Shown here: piece by piece, positions 8,300 to 16,372 of the stretch
Numbering within the stretch: the stretch's first letter is position 1
Layout: each line of letters opens with the position of its first letter
Assembly: GCA_001464955.1 (NCBI GenBank)
Contig: LNEM01000003.1
Span: forward strand, 1 to 64,000
Reading direction: 5' to 3'
DNA length: 64,000 nt
Source of the DNA: Rhizobiales bacterium Ga0077537
GTDB lineage: Bacteria; Pseudomonadota; Alphaproteobacteria; Rhizobiales; Hyphomicrobiaceae
Translations under genes and position numbers: made by a program
The notes under the pieces: generated by a model
The model's input: only the letters and a program-made list of their open reading frames with translations
Database searches by the model: none
Told to the model about the DNA's origin: nothing

Positions 8300-8929
8300 T
8301 CAGTTCCGCACCAAGCTTACGCCGTCGGCCTGGCACTTCTCATAGAGGAACGCGTTGATCTCGCCCGCAGCGGCGCGAGAGACCGAACCGGATACCTTGT
8401 CGATGGCCAGCAGCGACGTGACCGCCGCGGCAGCGATCCCCGAGCCTTCCGTCTTGATCGGCTCGAAGACGATGGTCTTGGCCTCGCGCTTTTCGAACGC
8501 CACCACGGGCGTCAGGGTCACCTTGACGGTGAACGCCGTACCCTTCCCGGGATCGGCATCGTCGACGTTGCAAGTGGAGGCGTGTTCGGCGAACGAGCCT
8601 TTGCCCGCGCCCGGGGACATCGCCTTGGCGATCTCGGCCCGATCCAGCGAGAGGCCCAGCGTGCACTGCAGGTGGCCATAGCCCCAAACGTAGCTGCCCC
8701 CGACGATCTTCTGGGTGATCTCGCTCTTGAGCCAAGTCTTGGTCACGTTGCACGTGATCGGCGCACCCTCCGTGGGGGCGGCAAAGGCCTTGCAGATTTC
8801 GATCTTGCAGGCCCGTCGCGCATCCTTCTCCTGTGCCATGCGAGCCGCCAGCTCCGGCGATGTTTCGGCCTGTGCACCACTGCTCAACACGACGATGGCC
8901 CAAGCAACAACCGCAGCATTACGCGCCAT
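8300..8929 (-). CDS. Secreted protein of unknown function
   Basis: The 209-residue product begins with a Sec signal peptide (about residues 1-21, ending SSGAQA) and has no later membrane segment, so it should be periplasmic or exported. The mature part contains several cysteines (in ACKIEICK, ITCNVTK, LQCTLG, STCNVDD and a C-terminal YEKCQ) that could form disulphides. No domain is recognised. It lies between the UXS gene and the Wzy-like gene, all on the minus strand, which suggests but does not prove a role in the polysaccharide locus. Start chosen at the ATG with the signal peptide. Confidence 0.65.
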   Translation of the reverse strand: MARNAAVVAWAIVVLSSGAQAETSPELAARMAQEKDARRACKIEICKAFAAPTEGAPITCNVTKTWLKSEITQKIVGGSYVWGYGHLQCTLGLSLDRAEIAKAMSPGAGKGSFAEHASTCNVDDADPGKGTAFTVKVTLTPVVAFEKREAKTIVFEPIKTEGSGIAAAAVTSLLAIDKVSGSVSRAAAGEINAFLYEKCQADGVSLVRN

Positions 8930-9412
8930 GACCTATCCCCCACAGACAAGCTACCGCACTTCGGGTGACTTGATGTCACCCGAACCACAATCGAATGCGC
9001 GCTTTGCCTCCCCTTCCCCCGGCCGATCTTGTTCAGTGATCGGTTCTCGGGTCGTCGAGCGTCAGCTGCACAGATCGGTCTCGCGACGGGGCCGGAGCAC
9101 CCATAGCGTTGCCGATCGGTCGCGCTGCCGCGCGACGGAACCCGTGAGTGTTGGTGCGCTTGTGGAGCTACCTATAGGCGCCAGATATCTCATGGAAAAA
9201 ATGTGTCGAGACGCCAGTCTACACCCGCACTCTTTCACTGATCAATATTCGCTCTGGTTGATAGTATCGCGACAGACCAAGGGGCCAGTTCGTGAGGCCA
9301 AGCGCCGGGGTATGGCCGGCCAGCGCCCGTGAGAGGTTCTAACGATGTGCGCGCCTTTGCAAGTGTGATGTTGGGATGCGGCCGAGCGCGTCGAGCGAGG
9401 CATGACGTTTGC
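8930..9412. other. 483-base gene-free stretch with an A+T-rich patch
   Basis: No frame here resembles a protein on either strand. It holds a perfect 10-bp-stem hairpin at 8960-8984 and an A+T-rich patch around 9170-9270 that contrasts with its surroundings. The promoter of the secreted-protein gene (start 8929) is probably here. A long plus-strand open frame entering from 8715 is antisense to that gene and is not believed. Confidence 0.45.
8960..8984. repeat. Perfect 10-bp inverted repeat upstream of the secreted-protein gene
   Basis: TTCGGGTGAC (8960-8969) and GTCACCCGAA (8975-8984) are exact inverted copies separated by five bases, 30 bases before the start at 8929. No T-run follows on either strand, so an operator or an mRNA 5' stem is at least as likely as a terminator for the Wzy-like gene at 9413. 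Confidence 0.5.
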
Positions 9413-11050
9413 TCAGGTGTCCGTCCCTCCACCGGGTCGTTTCGGTTTGCTCTGGCCCGTTGCCCGTTCCGGGCGCCACTCGCTCGGCCATTCGATGTCG
9501 TCGCCCCATGGTCGACCTGCTCCAGGGAACGCGGCAGCGGTGCCGGGGACCTTTGCGGTCGATGCAGAGTGGGGCATCGCCGATTGCGGCCATGCCGTTG
9601 TCGATGGTCGTGTCGGGGCCGATGGCCGTGGCGGTGCCGGCATGGCTGGTGTCCTGACCTGAGCGAGACGCGGTTCGCTTGCGGCGTGCTCCGATGCGGC
9701 GGCCGGGACGAGGAGGGCGCAACAGAAGGCGAAGACCACCATGAGCGCCGTCGTGCGCAACGGGTAATCGACGAGCGAATGCAGGAGCAGCAAGACGATG
9801 GCAAGGCTCGCCGCACGCGCCATACGGACGGCATCCGGGTCCATACCTACCGAGCGCCGCCACACCTTGAGCGTCGCGACGCCGAGCCAGACCAGAAACG
9901 CTGCGGCGAGGATCACGCCGGGAACGCCCGTCTCGAGCAGCCACTCGAGTGGATCATTGTGCGCTCGGTTGGCGAAGGTATCGAGAAGGGTGTCGGTGGG
10001 GTGCTCGAAAAGCCCATAGACCTGACGGAACGAGCCCGGTCCGGCGCCCAGCGGAAGATGCGCGAGGGCGGCCTCCCACGTGTTTCGCGCAAACGGAATG
10101 CGGGCATCCACCAGGGGGTCGCCGGCGAAGCGCTCCAGGAATCGATAGAGCGTGAACTGGATCACAAACAAAGAGCCGGCGATGCCTGTCGCAGCGATGA
10201 GGCTCGCCCCGGTCTTCGTCGCGACGGTGCCGTGTCGTGCTCGCAGGCCGAGCAGCACCGCCGCCAGCAGCGCCAGCATCGTCAGTCCGAGGCCCGCGCG
10301 TGACCGCGTGAAGGTCTGGGTTGCGACGAGCACGAGGAGGCAGGCAAAGCCTGCGAGGAGCGGGAGGGCGATATCGGGTGCGGTCCGCCGCGCGCTCGGG
10401 GCCTCGAGGAAGCGACCGATCGCGCCCAGCCAGCGCGCGCAAACCAGCAGCACCGCGACATAAATCAAGGCCGCGAAATGATTACGGTTGGCAAAGAAGC
10501 CGACCGCGTCGGTGGTGTTCGTGACGTCGTAGAGCCGCAGTCCACTCGTGGGGCCCTGGGCGACCTGCAGAAGCCCAACGAATACGGAGAGGATCACCAT
10601 CGCGAGAAGGCAGAGGCCGGCCGTTGCGCGGTTGCGCGGATCGAGGGCCGATACGGCCGCAAACGTCGCCAACGCGGGAAGTGCCGACAAGGCGGCGAGC
10701 ACCGTACCCGACGGGGTTGCGCCCAACCCCGGCAAGTCGCCCGGCCGGCCAATCGCCGCGAGGATGTCCCGCGCAAGCTCGGTCGATGCCGTCGCGAGGG
10801 CGGGCAGCGGTGGCAGAGGCAGAAGATAGAGCGCGGAGATCGCCGTGCCGAGGCCTGCGATGACGATGCCCGCCGATCGGAGACCCGAGGTGTATCCGTC
10901 GACGCGCAACGGTACAATCCAGGCGAGGACACCGATCGCGAGGAACTGGAGGATGGCGTCGACAAGATAGCCCGAACGGGTCGCGCCCCCGAGCGCCACG
11001 CATAGCGCGAGCCAAATACCGATTGCGAGGCCTCGCCAATGGCTCTTCAC
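9413..11050 (-). CDS. O-antigen ligase/polymerase-like membrane protein (Wzy/WaaL family)
   Basis: This 545-residue polytopic protein has about ten hydrophobic helices from residue 8 on. A large loop near the middle contains FTRSRAGLG and, further on, LGAGPGSFRQVY, the kind of periplasmic loop that defines the Wzy_C/O-antigen-ligase domain. It should polymerise or ligate undecaprenyl-linked repeat units at the periplasmic face of the inner membrane. The last ~80 residues are hydrophilic, proline-rich and probably disordered. Distinguishing polymerase from ligase by sequence is unreliable; in an EPS locus with Wza/Wzc homologues, polymerase is more likely. Confidence 0.8.
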   Translation of the reverse strand: MKSHWRGLAIGIWLALCVALGGATRSGYLVDAILQFLAIGVLAWIVPLRVDGYTSGLRSAGIVIAGLGTAISALYLLPLPPLPALATASTELARDILAAIGRPGDLPGLGATPSGTVLAALSALPALATFAAVSALDPRNRATAGLCLLAMVILSVFVGLLQVAQGPTSGLRLYDVTNTTDAVGFFANRNHFAALIYVAVLLVCARWLGAIGRFLEAPSARRTAPDIALPLLAGFACLLVLVATQTFTRSRAGLGLTMLALLAAVLLGLRARHGTVATKTGASLIAATGIAGSLFVIQFTLYRFLERFAGDPLVDARIPFARNTWEAALAHLPLGAGPGSFRQVYGLFEHPTDTLLDTFANRAHNDPLEWLLETGVPGVILAAAFLVWLGVATLKVWRRSVGMDPDAVRMARAASLAIVLLLLHSLVDYPLRTTALMVVFAFCCALLVPAAASEHAASEPRLAQVRTPAMPAPPRPSAPTRPSTTAWPQSAMPHSASTAKVPGTAAAFPGAGRPWGDDIEWPSEWRPERATGQSKPKRPGGGTDT

Positions 11051-11176
11051 ACCCGCGTCGGCTCCGGTAGACGCACACTCGGCGCTGCAGGACTCAGCGC
11101 GGCGCTCCAGAGGCCACGATGACGAACGCCGTCACAGCCTGTCGAGCACGTTCCTGCCACCACCATCGGGTGCCTT

Positions 11177-11563
11177 TCAGGGACTGGCAGGCTTGTCGTC
11201 CTTGGAGAGGGCGATTGCAGCGCCGACGCCGCCGGCGATCACGACGGCACCCGCCACCAGCGCGCCGGACGGCAATGCTCCCGTTCCCAGCCCCGCCTGG
11301 CACTGACCCTCGGGCTTCACGGTCACGACGGTTCCTGGCGCCACGTTCTCGATGCAGCCGTTCTGATAGACGATGGAGGCCGATCCGTTGCCCCGAGCCA
11401 TGATCTGCGTTCCCGTCGAGACGGGCGTGCCGGTGCCGACAGCGCGATAGCCGCTCCCGGTATTGGCCAGGACACTGCCTTCAACCGACTGCAGCGTCGC
11501 GCCGATCGCCGGCGTCAGCATGCAAACGCTCACGCCCAAGACTGCCAACGAATATCTGCTCAT
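11177..11563 (-). CDS. Small FecR-like periplasmic protein with C-terminal membrane segment
   Basis: The 128-residue product has a signal peptide (about 1-21, ending AIGA) and a short beta-rich segment. LQSVEGSVLANTG, VSTGTQI and a cysteine-bracketed segment resemble the core of the FecR domain. A glycine/alanine/valine-rich hydrophobic helix (about 99-118) and a charged tail follow. Such proteins recur beside exopolysaccharide genes. No FecI sigma factor is nearby, so classical anti-sigma signalling is not supported. It diverges from the phosphatase gene that opens the plus-strand export cluster. Confidence 0.6.
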   Translation of the reverse strand: MSRYSLAVLGVSVCMLTPAIGATLQSVEGSVLANTGSGYRAVGTGTPVSTGTQIMARGNGSASIVYQNGCIENVAPGTVVTVKPEGQCQAGLGTGALPSGALVAGAVVIAGGVGAAIALSKDDKPASP

Positions 11564-11801
11564 CGGACGCTACCCCACACAAAGCGACTGACCATACGGC
11601 GAGTGCCTTAGCACATGCGGATCGGGGAGCGTAGCCTTGCGTACGGCCAGCTCGCACCTGGGCGACTCGATCGTGCTCAAATCGCCACAGTCCAGTGCGA
11701 TCGCCCGGGATTGCTTTCCATGCTCATATTGCCGACAACATTGGATACCATTGCTCATAGAGAGTACTGCCTCACTCATCGTCCTGCGTCTGCGTAGCCC
11801 C
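11564..11801. promoter_or_regulatory. Divergent intergenic region of the EPS export cluster
   Basis: These 238 bases separate the FecR-like gene (minus) from the CpsB-like phosphatase gene (plus) and must contain promoters for both directions. The part from about 11700 to 11790 is relatively A+T-rich. I see no operator or consensus promoter strong enough to mark individually. Confidence 0.45.
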
Positions 11802-12686
11802 ATGATCGACCTGCATTGCCATATCCTGCCCGGCATCGACGACGGTGCGCGCGATCTCGCGACGTCGCTCGCCATGGCCGAAGCGTTCGTCGCGCAGGGC
11901 GTCCGTGTGGTCGCTTGCACGCCGCACATCCTGCCGGGCCTCTATCACAACACCGGACCCGGCATCCGCGCCGCCGTGGCCGCACTTCAGGCGGAGGTGG
12001 ACAGGGTCGGTCTCCCCCTCCACCTGACCACGGGCGCAGATGTTCATATCGCGCCGGGGCTCGTCGCCGGTCTGAGATCGGGGCAGATCCTGTCGCTGGG
12101 TGACAGCCGTTACGTGCTGATCGAGCCACCGCATCACGTCCTGCCGGCGCGATTTGACGAAACTTTGTTCGAGCTGATGCTCGGGGGCTTCGTTCCGATC
12201 ATCACACACCCCGAGCGCCTCTCCTGGCTCGGAGCACATTACGCGCTCATCCAGAAGCTCGCCTCGCATGGCGTCTGGATGCAGATCACGGCCGGTTCGC
12301 TGTCTGGCAAGTTCGGCAAGACGGCGCTAAACCTTGCGCGCCGGATGCTGGACGAGGGGATCGTTCACATCGTGGCGACAGACGCGCACGACATGCAGAG
12401 ACGTCGGCCGGATCTCGCAGAGGCTCGGGACACGCTGGCTCGCCTCGTCGGACCGGACGAGGCCGAGGCTCTTGTGGCAGGACGGCCGCTTGGCATCCTG
12501 CATAATACGTCTCCTGAAGAATTGTTGATGCGAGGGGCTGGACGTTCCGTCGACGGGGGCGCTATGTCGAGCGGTAGAGTTCCGGCTTCGCGGGGTGGAG
12601 TAGGCGATGCGGACGATCAAGTCGAGTATGGCGTGGGTGGTTCTCTGTCTCGTATTCGCAGGCGGCTGTTCGGGTTCCTCCAATGA
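11802..12686 (+). CDS. PHP-type tyrosine-protein phosphatase (CpsB/YwqE/Wzb-equivalent)
   Basis: A metal-dependent phosphatase of 294 residues that should dephosphorylate the tyrosine cluster of the adjacent BY-kinase. MIDLHCHILPGIDDG opens the PHP fold with the first metal ligands. Further ligands are in ACTPHI, GADVHI, THPERL and VATDAHD, as in CpsB and YwqE. The frame is open upstream to 11637, but homology begins at the ATG at 11802. The frame does not stop until 12686, 80 bases inside the next gene. The last ~50 residues (after NTSPEELL) look non-conserved and may be an extended tail. Gram-negative EPS loci more often use a low-molecular-weight Wzb phosphatase. Confidence 0.85.
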   Translation: MIDLHCHILPGIDDGARDLATSLAMAEAFVAQGVRVVACTPHILPGLYHNTGPGIRAAVAALQAEVDRVGLPLHLTTGADVHIAPGLVAGLRSGQILSLGDSRYVLIEPPHHVLPARFDETLFELMLGGFVPIITHPERLSWLGAHYALIQKLASHGVWMQITAGSLSGKFGKTALNLARRMLDEGIVHIVATDAHDMQRRRPDLAEARDTLARLVGPDEAEALVAGRPLGILHNTSPEELLMRGAGRSVDGGAMSSGRVPASRGGVGDADDQVEYGVGGSLSRIRRRLFGFLQ

Positions 12687-13395
12687 CGGGCTGAGAGCGA
12701 CGCTCTCGGGCGCTGGCGTGGAGCCTGAGGCCGGCGCGTTCCGCGAGGTCGAGCCCAAAGCGCAGGATGCCTCGCGGGGGACGGCGGGGCGCGTGTCGCC
12801 CGCGATCGCTGCGTCGACATTGACGGCGTCGGCCACGCCTGGCGCCGGCAGCTACAAGATTGGACCGCAGGACGTCCTCGACATTTCCGTTTTCAAAGTG
12901 CCGGAACTCTCCAAGAGCGTGCAGGTCGCCGAGGCGGGGACAGTCAATCTGGCGCTCGTCGGTGACATCGAGGCGGCAGGACGCACCTCTCAGGACATCG
13001 AGCGCGAACTCGTCAAGCGGCTCGGCGCGAAGTATCTGCGCAATCCGCAAGTGACCGTCTTCGTGAAGGAATACAACAGCCAGCGGATCGCCGTCGAAGG
13101 TGCGGTGAAGAAGCCGGGTGTGTTCCCCTACCGGGGGCGCGCGACGCTGTTGCAGGCGATCGCCATGGCGGAAGGTCTGGATGCCATCTCCGATACGAAT
13201 GTCGTCGTTTTCCGAAGCCAGGGGGGCAAACGCGCCGCCGCCAAGTTCGATCTCGCGCAGATCCGGACGGGGCGGCTCAACGATCCGGCGATCGAATCGG
13301 GCGACGTGGTCGTCGTCGAGACGAGCGCGATGAAGGAAACGTTCCAGAACATCCTCAAGGCTATTCCGATCGCGGGCGTCTTCGCGTTGCTCTGA
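12607..13395 (+). CDS. Polysaccharide export lipoprotein (Wza/GumB-like)
   Basis: This 262-residue protein begins with a lipoprotein signal ending in VFAGGC (Cys21). It has the poly-export domain from about residue 81 (YKIGPQDVLDISVFKVPEL) and one SLBB domain (QRIAVEGAVKKPGVFPYRG). It should form the periplasmic/outer-membrane export ring of a Wzx/Wzy system, docking on the Wzc-like kinase encoded next. It is shorter than E. coli Wza and resembles the compact alphaproteobacterial GumB/ExoF type. Its start lies 80 bases inside the phosphatase frame, suggesting translational coupling. Confidence 0.88.
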   Translation: MRTIKSSMAWVVLCLVFAGGCSGSSNDGLRATLSGAGVEPEAGAFREVEPKAQDASRGTAGRVSPAIAASTLTASATPGAGSYKIGPQDVLDISVFKVPELSKSVQVAEAGTVNLALVGDIEAAGRTSQDIERELVKRLGAKYLRNPQVTVFVKEYNSQRIAVEGAVKKPGVFPYRGRATLLQAIAMAEGLDAISDTNVVVFRSQGGKRAAAKFDLAQIRTGRLNDPAIESGDVVVVETSAMKETFQNILKAIPIAGVFALL

Positions 13396-13456
13396 CGCGA
13401 TCAGGCCGATCGCCAACTCCGCCCGCTGCCCTTCGCGGACGGATCGAGGTGCAGTC

Positions 13457-15769
13457 ATGAACGATAGTTCCGGTTCCGCGCACGGCAGCCTGCCGGTACC
13501 GAGGCGGCCGACCACACACCAGGGGCTCGAACCTGCTGCGACACCGCTGGGCCGGACAGCCTATGGCGGTCCGGGCCCCTACGGCGCGCCGCCGGGAGCC
13601 GACAGCGATCTGCGCACGACCCTCCTCGGATATCTCCGGATCGTCACGAAGCGGAAGTGGCTGCTGCTCGGCGTGGCGCTTGCCGTGCTTGCGGTCGGGC
13701 TTGCGCGGACGCTGATGGAGACGCCGCTCTATGCAGCCGCCGTCCGGATACAGATCGACCGGCAGGCCGCGAAGATCGTCGACAGCGGCGGCGTGCAGCC
13801 GGTCGAGCCGGGCGATACGGAAAGCCTGCGCACTCAGTATGAGATCCTGCGTAGCCGGTCGCTGGCGGAGCGCGTGGCGTCCACCGTCAAGGCCGGAGAG
13901 GATGCGGATCTGTTCATGCCGCGGTCGTTTTCGTTGGTCGGGGCCTTGAGGTCCCTCGGGACGCGCTCGCAGGACGCGCAGGCGGCTGCGCCCACGGCAG
14001 CGACGCGAGAGGCGGCCGCGGTCGCCATCATCGCCGGCAACGTCGCCATCCGCCCCGTGCCGGGATCGCGCCTGGTCGACATCGTCTATACCGATACGTC
14101 GCCGGCGCGGGCGGCGCGCATCGCGAACGCCTTTGCAGAAGCCTACATCAGCCAGACCATCGACAAGCGCTTCCAGGCGAACGCTTATGCGAAGACGTTC
14201 CTCGACGACCAGTCGCAGCAGCTGCAGATCAGACTGCAGGAGTCGGAGCGGGCGCTCCTGCAGTTCTCCGAAGACAAGCAGATCATCATCCTGAGCGAGA
14301 AATCGACGATCGCGGAGGCCAATCTCGCTGCCGCGAACGGGGCCCTCAGCTCCCTCATCGCCGAACGCATTCGCAACGAACAGATCTGGCGGCAAGTCGA
14401 GGCCTCGAGCGGCATCGAGCTCCCGCAATTCCTGACGAACGCGGTCGTGCAGGGGCTCCGGGCCTCGCGCAAGACGCTCGAGACCGAGTACCAGGAGAAG
14501 CTCGAGACGTTCAAGCCGTCCTATCCGGCCATGGTCGAGATCGCGACGAAGCTGCGCGAGATCGATCGCCAGCTCAGCACGGAAGTACGGACGATCAAGG
14601 CGTCGCTGAAGGGGGCCTACGAGTCCTCGCTGCGTCAGGAGGAGGAGACCAAGGCGCAGATCGAAACGCTGAGGGGCGAAGTCCTCGATCTGCAGCGCAA
14701 CCTGATCCAGTACAATATCCTGAAGCGCGAGGTGGACACCAACCGCTCACTCTACAATGGTCTTCTGCAGCGCCTGAAGGAGGTCGAGGTCGCCGGCGGC
14801 GTCGGCACGAACAATGTCTTTGTCGTCGATCGGGCGCAGACGCCGAACGTCCCGAGTTCGCCCAACCTAATGCGCGCCATCCTGCTCAGTCTGGCGCTGG
14901 GCCTCGGCGCCGGCTTCAGCCTTGCCTATGTGCTCGAGACACTCGATGACACTGTCCAGACGCTCGAGCAGCTCGAACAGGCGACTGGCCTCGCCACGCT
15001 CGGCGTGATCCCGAAGGTCAGCGCAGATACGACAGCAGAGGCCGAGGTCCGCGATCCGCGATCCGCGCTGTCTGAGGCCTATCGCTCATTGTCGACGTCG
15101 CTGCAGTTCTCGACGGATCAGGGGTTGCCACGGACGCTGCTGCTGACGAGCGCCGGGCCAGGCGAAGGCAAGTCCATGTCGGCTGTCGCGATCAGCCGGC
15201 ACTTCGCCACGATGGGCCTCAAGGTCCTGCTGGTGGACGCCGACCTGCGCAATCCGTCACTGCATCACAAGTTGCAGCTGCCGAATGGCACGGGGCTCAG
15301 CAACTACCTGACGGGCGCCTGCAGCCCGCCGGACGCCATGATTGCGACCGACGTCGCCAATCTCGCGTTCATGCCGACAGGACCGCTGCCGCCGAACGCG
15401 GCCGACCTGCTGTCCAGCCGACGGCTGCATTCCCTGCTGACCGTGGGCCTCGAAGTCTTCGATCTCATCGTGGTCGACGGACCGCCTGTGATGGGGCTGG
15501 CGGACGCGCAGCTCCTCTCGAGTGCGGCGTCAGCCACCGTCTTCGTCGTGGGCGCGGGGCAGGCTCGCATGGGGGCGGTGAGGGGCGCGTTGAAGCGGAT
15601 GGAACTGGCGCGGGCTCCACTCATCGGTGCGGTGCTGACGAAATATGACGCGAAGGCCGCAGGATATGGCTACGGTTACGGCTACGGCGACTATGCCTAT
15701 CAGTATGGCAAGAGTGTCGATGCGCCGGAGCGAGGCGCGGCGCTCGCGCACAGAACGGCGGATCGCTGA
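13457..15769 (+). CDS. Bacterial tyrosine autokinase / polysaccharide co-polymerase (Wzc/ExoP-like)
   Basis: A 770-residue inner-membrane protein controlling chain length and export. After a ~55-residue disordered proline/glycine-rich N-terminus comes the Wzz domain. The first membrane helix (about 73-90) follows a basic KRKW. A long periplasmic coiled-coil region (about 230-430) and a second helix (about 472-492) follow. The cytoplasmic BY-kinase has a Walker A (GPGEGKS, 567-573, Lys572), a Walker A' (LLVDADLRNP) and a Walker B (LIVVDGPP). The C-terminus carries seven tyrosines in GYGYGYGYGDYAYQYGK (about 736-752), the autophosphorylation cluster. The stop overlaps the start of the J-domain gene. 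Confidence 0.93.
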   Translation: MNDSSGSAHGSLPVPRRPTTHQGLEPAATPLGRTAYGGPGPYGAPPGADSDLRTTLLGYLRIVTKRKWLLLGVALAVLAVGLARTLMETPLYAAAVRIQIDRQAAKIVDSGGVQPVEPGDTESLRTQYEILRSRSLAERVASTVKAGEDADLFMPRSFSLVGALRSLGTRSQDAQAAAPTAATREAAAVAIIAGNVAIRPVPGSRLVDIVYTDTSPARAARIANAFAEAYISQTIDKRFQANAYAKTFLDDQSQQLQIRLQESERALLQFSEDKQIIILSEKSTIAEANLAAANGALSSLIAERIRNEQIWRQVEASSGIELPQFLTNAVVQGLRASRKTLETEYQEKLETFKPSYPAMVEIATKLREIDRQLSTEVRTIKASLKGAYESSLRQEEETKAQIETLRGEVLDLQRNLIQYNILKREVDTNRSLYNGLLQRLKEVEVAGGVGTNNVFVVDRAQTPNVPSSPNLMRAILLSLALGLGAGFSLAYVLETLDDTVQTLEQLEQATGLATLGVIPKVSADTTAEAEVRDPRSALSEAYRSLSTSLQFSTDQGLPRTLLLTSAGPGEGKSMSAVAISRHFATMGLKVLLVDADLRNPSLHHKLQLPNGTGLSNYLTGACSPPDAMIATDVANLAFMPTGPLPPNAADLLSSRRLHSLLTVGLEVFDLIVVDGPPVMGLADAQLLSSAASATVFVVGAGQARMGAVRGALKRMELARAPLIGAVLTKYDAKAAGYGYGYGYGDYAYQYGKSVDAPERGAALAHRTADR

Positions 15770-16311
15770 TGGAGCAGCTCGAGGCGCTCAGGCAGGCGAT
15801 AGCGCTGAGGCAGGTTCCGTCCCAGGTGCGCGGCATGCGCGGTGCGGCGCTGCCGGACGGGGTGGTGCTCGTCTTGCGGATTGCTGCCGACGACGGGGAC
15901 GCGATTGCCGCCGCGTTGGAGCCGACAGGGCGCGATGCCGCCTTTCTCCGGGAGGCGGCGGAATTCTTCATCGAACAGATTCTGCTGGCGCCCGATGCGG
16001 ACAGCTACCGGGTCCTCGGGTGCGCACGGGATGCGTCCGCCGCAGAGTTGCGGCGCAATATGGCGCTGCTGCTGCGCTGGCTGCATCCCGATGTTGCGGC
16101 CGACCGGGAGCGACTTGGCCGTGCGGCGCGCATCACGGCCGCGTGGGAGGCGCTCAAGACGGCCGATCGGCGGGCGGATTACGATCGCAATCAGGCGGCG
16201 GCACCGACGACGCCGGCTCACGTCGCGGGTCGGTCGCGGCGACGGTCGCGTACACCGGCCGTAGCCCACGGTCATCTCCGCCAGATGCTGCAGCGCTGGA
16301 TGCACAAGTAG
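15769..16311 (+). CDS. J-domain protein coupled to the BY-kinase gene
   Basis: A 180-residue protein with an N-terminal ~75-residue segment of unknown fold and a J-domain at about residues 78-142. DSYRVLGCARDASAAELRR forms helix I and the start of helix II, HPD is at 106-108, and the AWEALKTADRRADYD segment is typical of helix IV. The HPD tripeptide is what stimulates Hsp70 ATPase, so this should be a specialised co-chaperone. The tail is Arg-rich. Its ATG overlaps the kinase stop by one base (TGATG), so the two are almost certainly co-translated. There is no glycine/phenylalanine or zinc-finger region, so it is not a general DnaJ. Client and Hsp70 partner are unknown. Confidence 0.8.
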   Translation: MEQLEALRQAIALRQVPSQVRGMRGAALPDGVVLVLRIAADDGDAIAAALEPTGRDAAFLREAAEFFIEQILLAPDADSYRVLGCARDASAAELRRNMALLLRWLHPDVAADRERLGRAARITAAWEALKTADRRADYDRNQAAAPTTPAHVAGRSRRRSRTPAVAHGHLRQMLQRWMHK

Positions 16312-16372
16312 CGGTTCGGGTGCGCGCGAGGTCGTCGTCCATGTCTCCTACGTCTCGCCGTGATGGACGATC

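Noticed and set aside
8715-9332. A 205-codon plus-strand frame partly in the intergenic region
   Set aside because: Its first part is antisense to the secreted-protein gene and its second part lacks homology or a ribosome-binding site.
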